From NCBI GenBank assembly GCA_963565915.1, contig OY751487.1:4154001-4218000 (forward strand): a stretch of 64,000 bases of DNA. The letters are read 5' to 3'. This DNA comes from Entoloma clypeatum. Lineage: Eukaryota; Basidiomycota; Agaricomycetes; Agaricales; Entolomataceae. Position 1 is the stretch's first letter. Each line of letters opens with the position of its first letter. The notes below the pieces were generated by a model, which did no database searches, was not told the origin of the DNA, and worked only from the letters and a program-made list of their open reading frames with translations. The position numbers were made by a program, and so were the translations under genes. Shown piece after piece: positions 57,964-64,000 of this stretch.

Positions 57964-60139
57964 ATGTTTGTGCCCAGCGAAGTCTTGAATGGCGCATCCA
58001 GCCAACAGACACTATCCTTGGACGAGTGTGAAGGTCAGTACTCCCTACTACTGTCGAATTCTTCATTTACCACAATACATGGATAGAACTTGCATGTGTG
58101 CTTCTTTCATCCCTCCCCCGTTCTCGTTTGGCGGCCATCCAAAGGAGAATGGTACCAATGTTACAATTCGATGTTGTGGGCGTGCGTCCTCCTCTTGGAC
58201 AAGATGCATACCCAACTCTCTGATCTGTTCTGCATAGTCTCTTCCAGCAGAGATTTCCCTGCAAATATTTTCCCTTCTGACCTCGGAATCTCTCCTGGCG
58301 TGCGCTCTCGTGAGCCGTCGATGGCAAACCCTCGCAAACGACCAGAGCTTATGGATGAAACTGTGTCGCGAGCGAGGGTGGAAATGGCGCCAGCCCTCTC
58401 GCACCCCCGTCTTCAATCCTCCATTGATCAACCACAATAACACTGGCGATGTCTGCGACGACGAAGGGATGGGAGACTCTGACAGTGACAACGACAGCGA
58501 ATTTCTCGTGAATGACGTCGAAGCTGCAAAAACGGAACTAACGCTGATGCACGCAGAACTGGATTCGGGGTTTGCATCTATCCTGCTCAATGATCCACCC
58601 ATCCTCGATCCTTCGCCGTCTGATTCTCGGCTGAGCATACACCCGTCGACTGTAACAAGTCAGCGGAACCGACGCAAACCGAATACGCGGCATTCGGCTC
58701 CGGCCTCGCTGAAGACATTCGGTCCCACGGCCCACTTGAAACCAGACTACAAGCTGTTGTATCAAACACACCTGAAGTTGTATAACCGCTTCCTTCACGC
58801 GTCATACCGACTTTCCGCACTGCAGACACGCGGTGCACTGCCTAACGCTCATACCAGCACCATATATTGTCTGCAATTGTATACCTACCCGTCCGGGTCC
58901 CAGGTGCTTTTCACAGGCTCTCGAGACAAGACTGTGAGGGAATGGAATCTGAACACGGGGCTCGTGGAGAGAGTCATCAGTGGAGCGCATGTAGGCTCGA
59001 TTTTGAGTATCTGCGCCTATAATGGATATCTTGCGAGCGCAGGAAGTGATAGAAGGGTTGTTGTATGGGACCTGGAGAGGAACGAAGCACATAGAGTGCT
59101 AAATGATCACACGGACAGTGTTCTCTGCGTGAGGTTCGATGATGAACGCCTGGTCTCTTGTTCCAAAGGTAATGCCAGTATTCAGACATCATTTTCCTTT
59201 GATGCCTACTTATTTCTCATCTCCACAGACAACCTCGTGAAAACATACACCTTTCCAAATATGACAGCTGAATTTGTTCTCCGTGGACATCGTGCGGCGG
59301 TGAATGCCATCGCTCTGTCGAAAACATATATTGTTTCTGGATCGGGTGACAGGTCCATTAAATTGTGGGACGTCAAGACAGGCAAATTGCTGCGCACATT
59401 CGAGAACCATCATAGTCGTGGGTATGTATATTCAGCCATTGGTTTATGGAGTGTATACCGACATTCCGTCAAGTATAGCATCGATCGACTTTCATCCCCC
59501 ATCCATCCTGACAGGATCCTCGGACAAGCACCTTCGCTTAATCGACATGACCACCTTGCAAGGGTGGTCTACCTCGCCGGATTATCAATATACAGACGGC
59601 TCCCCGAACACTCCGTCTTCTGTTCCTACCAGCAACGCACGCCTCATGTGCCAGGTTTGTGGGAGCGAAAATGTACATGCAGTGCCTCCGGGCGTGCGCG
59701 GTCCTTGCGTGCATTCGGACCTTGTAAGAAGCGTGGCTCTTGGCGAGGACTTTGTCATCAGTGGAAGTTACGACCTGAGCATCAAGGTTCGAACGTCGCC
59801 TGGCCTTTCTTACTCGTCTCTGCCGGGAGTTTTTTTTGACCTGTTTATCTTTTCTCGCAGGTTTGGGATCGCCGGAGCGGGGCGATGATCGCTGATTTGA
59901 AAGGCGGGCATACAGCGCGTATTTTTTGTATCACTTTTGATTATACCAAGGTACGTGCCCGTACCTTCGCCTTGGGCGTCTGTTTCAGCTAATATTCATC
60001 AGATTGTTTCTTGTGGCGAGGACCAGGTATGTCTTTAGGAAGGCGTGCTGTTCTTTCTTTGATGTTGTTGGACCTGCAGAGAATTTGTGTTTGGGACTTC
60101 TCCCATGGCATTGATATCTCATTTTTGCATCACCCATGA
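57964..60139 (+). CDS. F-box/WD40 protein, SCF ubiquitin-ligase substrate receptor
   Basis: Starts MFVPSEVLNGASSQQTLSLD; exon two gives ELACVLLSSLPRSRLAAIQR then MVPMLQFDVVG, an arrangement found in Cdc4/Pop1-type fungal proteins just before the F-box. The F-box begins after a further intron: SLPAEISLQIFSLLTSESLL, then ACALVSRRWQTLANDQSLWM. After an acidic Ser-rich linker come WD repeats, e.g. LFTGSRDKTVREWNLNTG, YLASAGSDRRVVVWDLERN, YIVSGSGDRSIKLWDVKTGK and FVISGSYDLSIKVWDRRSG. The end is IVSCGEDQRICVWDF. A long loop in the sixth blade contains two Cys pairs (MCQVCGSENVH), a possible metal site. Seven or eight introns; substrate unknown. Confidence 0.88.
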
Positions 60140-60326
60140 ACATTTTCACTGTTACTTGCAATGTTGTCGACAATCTGGCTGTCGAGTGCGATTCATGAAA
60201 TCAATGTATAGTCCGCAATTACAACGTGCATTACGAGGTATTGCATAGTCCGTGAAATAATTAAGGTCCGAGTAACAGTGTCAAGGGAGTGTGGTCAATA
60301 GGGTGTCATCAGCATGAGCATGTTCC

Positions 60327-60897
60327 TCAAACCGTCACAGTTGCGGTAGTGATGTTGAAATCAGGGCTCCAGTCTCCCGAGTCTCCGAAAACTGGGTGGT
60401 TGATCAGAATTAGATTACTAGGACTGAACAATGAGGGCTCACGGGTAATGGTATATACGCCAGCGGTTAGGTTAGCCGGGACAGTCACATCCACGCTGCC
60501 GCTGCGGAGATCAAATCCTTTCACCAAAACTTGAACTGCGGCACGAGGTGAGTTCAGGAGAGGTGGTCAAGGAAGAGTAGAACATTGCCACGTACCCAAT
60601 TCGTGGCCTTTCGTGAAGGGGGTATATAGAGCAACCGATGCACCGTTGGAAATGTTCTGGGGTGCATTGGATGGATCCCTGTTCAGAAGGGGATCATAAA
60701 CTTGCTCCACGACGCTGAAAACAGCCGTGCACGCACCAAATGACCTTCTCCACCCGCCCAATGACCCAAACCGTTGTTTCATTCGGTGAGATGATTGTGG
60801 GAACAAAGACATCGAGTTTTGCACGGGGGATTGAAAGACCTTGGACAGAGGAGAGGAGACAGAGAGCGGCGGTGGCAATGAATGTTGAGAAATACAT
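60327..60897 (-). CDS. Secreted Kre9/Knh1-like (Ser-Thr-rich GPI-anchor family) protein
   Basis: Begins with a clear signal peptide (MYFSTFIATAALCLLSSVQG, cleavage likely near LSS-VQG or QG-LS). The mature part is one Kre9/Knh1-type immunoglobulin-like domain: FVPTIISPNETTVWVIGRVE, VIWDPSNAPQNISNGASVAL (over an intron), VDVTVPANLTAGVYTITREP, and the signature VFGDSGDWSPDFNI near the C-terminus. About 160 residues. Contrary to many relatives it stops soon after the domain with no Ser/Thr-rich region and no GPI signal, so it is probably released rather than anchored. Introns near 60670-60740 and 60540-60595. Likely cell-wall or extracellular role, unproven. Confidence 0.85.
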
Positions 60898-61391
60898 GTT
60901 GTGGGAGTGGAGAGAGGAACAGGGCTCGTTTGATAGTCGAATGGGCGTTTCGGATTCCCTTATATACTCCGATCATAATATGTAGCCATTCTTGGCGGAG
61001 CGACGTGTTGCTTCTTTCGGACAACGCATGCATCCTCCAAACAACTCGACTTTCCCTTGGTCCTTCAATTGAGCGTTGAATCCTGCAATTCTGAGCTTGT
61101 CCCATGCCCAGACCGAACAGCCCACCTCCAAATTATCATCCCCAGCGTGTAGCAAAACCGTTGGTCGTAGGCGATATGGATAAGAATAAAGACTCTCACA
61201 TGGCTGCATGGCTCTGCATGGCGAACTTGTGATGTGCCTCTTGAAACGCTTCATATTCGATAGCAACCAAATCTCTACTTATGGGGTTTCATATGTTTCG
61301 GTCCTGACAATCCCAGGTCGGAATAAGTAATTCAAAAAGCGCAAGGTGGTACACATTTAGGTGCAGATGAACATACAACTAAACACAGGCT
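60898..61391. promoter_or_regulatory. Upstream region of the Kre9-like gene
   Basis: About 490 bases between the Kre9-like start and the SNF2 gene stop, both read leftward. A TATATA-like word at about 60959-60965 lies some 60 bases upstream of the Kre9-like start codon, a plausible TATA box. A minus-strand open frame (60973-61266) is not convincing as a gene. Confidence 0.4.
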
Positions 61392-64000
61392 TCATTCAAA
61401 TCTCACAACTCTTTTCCGTTTCGTCGGCGGCTCGGGTTCGGGCGTAGCATCTATTGAAAGAGGTTCATGGGATCGTATGCGCTTCTGGGGAGACACCCTT
61501 GGCGTCGAGACTGTTTGAGAGTCACCAAGCCCGGTAGCTTCGATCCGCAATAGTGGCAAATCCACAGTTGAATAGCGTTCTGGCGCGTAGCTGATAAACT
61601 TCGGGTCCTTTCACGGAGAATCAGTTCACCCAGTCGATGAACGCAGTGAATATTCCTACTGCTATAAATTGGCGCATCCCGGTTTCTTCAATCAGCTTCG
61701 GGAGTTTCGTCTGGCTACTCTTGAGAGCATCTCGTCGTGCAACCATGGTTTCCTCTGCGGTCCCACGAATTGCCAGTGTTTTCACTGTGTTTCTCGGATC
61801 AATAATAAAAAGAGCAGACGTTTGGCGACGCACCAGTAATTGGCTTGACTTGGCCTATTCGGTGTACTCGCTGTAAGGGGTCATGATGCTCAATCCATGA
61901 AGTCCCATGTAAACATACTCTACAGATACACACCTTGATAGCCTGACTTTCGACATCAGCCTGCCAAACGGGTTCACAGAAGATCACACGAGAAGCAGAA
62001 ACAAGATTCCTGATTCCAGGTGAGCATATGTTGGTCATGAAATAGACAATGGTACCCACAAACCACGAGCACCATACCTCAACTCCATCAGGAGAACCCT
62101 ATATGTCTCCGAGGTTTCAAAGGTCAGTACAAGCTGTTCGCGCATCCGCGGCTTAATTTCGGTCGTGAAGCGTAGGAACTTTACATGCATCAGTTCCAAC
62201 GCTTCAGACACATGTGCTAGGGTAAGCGCAGAATCCGAGAAGACGAGGAATTTCTCTGCATCTGAGTATTGCAAGACCTGCATCCAAACAATTATGTTCT
62301 AATCCTGTTTTCAAGCAAGGGTGCTTACTTCGTTCATGATATAATTGAGCTTGCTTGATGCCGTGCAACCTAAACGCACTTTTCCCAAAAGAGACGTGGA
62401 AAGAAGGCTCCCACCGTGATATTTTGATGTTTGTGTCGTTGGGCTTGGTGGTGTAGCGTCCACATCTTCAGTCTCGATTTCACGAGCAATAGCTGCCTCA
62501 AGCTCTTTCTGCATTTCCTTCAAGGTAGTTGGATCCCTGGCCTTCTTCGCTGCATCTCCAGCGAGGAGACTAGTATTGGCCTCTTCGTGATGTTTACGGG
62601 TCGACTTTCGGTGTCTCTTTGTCTGGGAATCGAGGTGCAGCTGGCGCTGATGGAGATCATAAGCAGCAACAGATGCACCTTCTTTCATAAAAGTTTCTTG
62701 CGAGATGCGGGGCCGCTGTATGATCAGATCCTGCATCTTCAACAAGCGGTCAGCATGGAGGAATCCAGTTTGCGATCTGTCATGGGTGTTCTCCTCATGA
62801 GGCGTCCTCGTCCAGGAATTAAAAATCGCTTGCTGCAGACCCCGTACGCGATAGGGAACGTCTTCGTGATGGTGCATAGCTATCCATAACCTGTCTTCCG
62901 CTGCAAGTTTGCTAACCAACAAATATTAACAAAACTGGCAAAGAGATAGGTGATAAAGACTTGCATATGCTCGAAAGCTTTGTCAAGGAGAGCTATATCT
63001 TCTGACGACACACCTCTTTCAACGGCTCTTTGGACATACTCATGTGCAGTCCTCAAAAGTTCATCCACATTGTACAAATCGGCATCGGTTGACCAAAACA
63101 TAAGCCTGAAAGTGATATTCGCCATATCAACAGACACTTCACATGATGAAAACATACTGAGACATATTTTCCATGGTAGTTTGTAGATACTTTACGCTCT
63201 GTGATAAAAAAAATTAGTTACTGATTGGTGAGAGTGGTAAGACTCGAGTCACTCGAGGGTGAAATAGATAGTCCTTGAGGGCTGTCAGTCATCAGGTGTG
63301 CAGCTACGTTGGAGATAATGCGCACTTGATCAGTCCTTTGAGAATCAACTGCATTGATGACAATGGTAGCCTGCAGTGCATTGTACGATTTGACAGCATA
63401 TGGATCGAGATCTAAGAGAACTGATTCGTGCTTGAGGGGTGGTAAGACGACATCATCTTCTACATCCTCAATCCTATATTCGAATCAAGCACAGGACACT
63501 ACAGAAGGGGACACATGTTTTACCGATGTCGAATCATCGTCATTTCCATCACTTGAGCTAGAACTTGTATTGCCCCAAGGCGGGGACCTTGCTTATCCAT
63601 AAGAGGTTCGATGATGTGATTTTCGAAGGGGTTGGAGCCAGCATGGAACTGGGGGACTGCAATAAAGTGGGTAATCATCTTGTTCAACTTCTGCAGATCC
63701 CCGCGGTCGTAGGAAGTCCAAAGACGAGGGGTACTTGCATCGTCATCTTGAGGTACATCTTCCGCATCCGAAAAGTCAGAATGGTCGACCGGACTTTGAT
63801 TTTTCTTGCCAAAGCTAAGTCCTAGAAGGTTTGTTGTCGGCGTTCCTGTAACTATCCACCGTCTTTCTACACTGAGAGATTCTGTGAACGAATTCAACGT
63901 CGAGAAGAGGGATGCGGAAACATGGCCTTCATCGATTACTAGCCGTTTCCATCTGATCTGCAAGAGGGGGGAGACGCCAGGTACTTTACATTTACAATCC
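61392..64000 (-). CDS. SNF2-family ATPase/helicase, 3' part; runs off the right edge
   Basis: C-terminal two-thirds of a Swi2/Snf2 chromatin or repair ATPase. From the right edge: [14 protein letters not shown] (DEGH-type Walker B), [16 protein letters not shown], a long insertion rich in charged residues (63000-62450), then LNYIMNEV joined over an intron to [20 protein letters not shown]. Next are [20 protein letters not shown] and [20 protein letters not shown] (motifs V and VI of the helicase C lobe), then a basic tail ending [11 protein letters not shown]. The ATP-binding lobe (Walker A) must lie beyond base 64000. The DEGH box and RVHRIGQ are typical of the SNF2 Rad5/16-like or related branch; I do not assign a closer group. 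Many short introns. No RING finger is visible in the part seen. Confidence 0.88.

Noticed and set aside
60973..61266. Minus-strand 97-codon frame between the Kre9-like and SNF2 genes
   Set aside because: No recognisable domain, no convincing codon pattern, and it lies where the Kre9-like promoter is expected.

Overview
The window is nuclear DNA of a filamentous basidiomycete, most likely a mushroom-forming Agaricomycete. The signs are genes broken by many introns of about 45-65 bases, tight spacing on both strands, a WC-2 type PAS/GATA light-response factor, an Agaricomycete-type sesquiterpene synthase, and fungal-only genes (DASH subunit Dad3, Tim54, a Kre9-like wall protein). I see no rRNA, tRNA, transposon, CRISPR array or virus. 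Almost all genes needed manual splicing: I joined exons by GT...AG borders, reading phase and family knowledge, so inner exon borders are inferred.

Left part (1-16 kb): SDR oxidoreductase cut by the edge (+), WC-2 (+), Arp2/3 subunit ARPC1 (+), DASH subunit Dad3 (-), BTB-like protein (+), AGC-type kinase (-), LIS1/PAC1 (+), a Zn2Cys6 factor (-), isovaleryl-CoA dehydrogenase (-) and inositol-pentakisphosphate 2-kinase (-).

Middle (16-39 kb): ATP synthase beta (+), insulin-degrading-enzyme-like protease (+), CKS1 (-) and the meiotic helicase HFM1/MER3 (+) sharing a 195-base divergent promoter, TIM54 (-), Prp45/SKIP (-), a coiled-coil orphan (+), a tail-anchored inositol polyphosphate 5-phosphatase (-) and a nitronate monooxygenase (-).

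Right part (39-64 kb): a very unusual gene (-) encoding two tandem NRPS-type adenylation domains followed by a multi-pass membrane region and a ferredoxin/ferric-reductase-like FAD-NAD module; dynactin p27 (-), a small membrane-protein candidate (+), a WD40 protein (-), Aha1 with a C-terminal membrane tail (-), a sesquiterpene synthase with a possible hydrophobic N-terminal extension (+), a TMEM69-like protein (+), a membrane SH3 protein (+), an F-box/WD40 SCF receptor (+), a Kre9/Knh1-like secreted protein (-) and the C-terminal part of an SNF2 ATPase running off the right edge (-).

Most genes are housekeeping: cytoskeleton and mitosis (ARPC1, LIS1, dynactin p27, Dad3, CKS1), mitochondria (ATP2, TIM54, IVD, TMEM69-like) and inositol phosphates (IPK1, 5-phosphatase). 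The strongest candidate for something little described is the tandem-adenylation membrane reductase at 39540-45354; the sesquiterpene synthase is the only other specialised-metabolism gene, and no P450 or transporter sits beside either.
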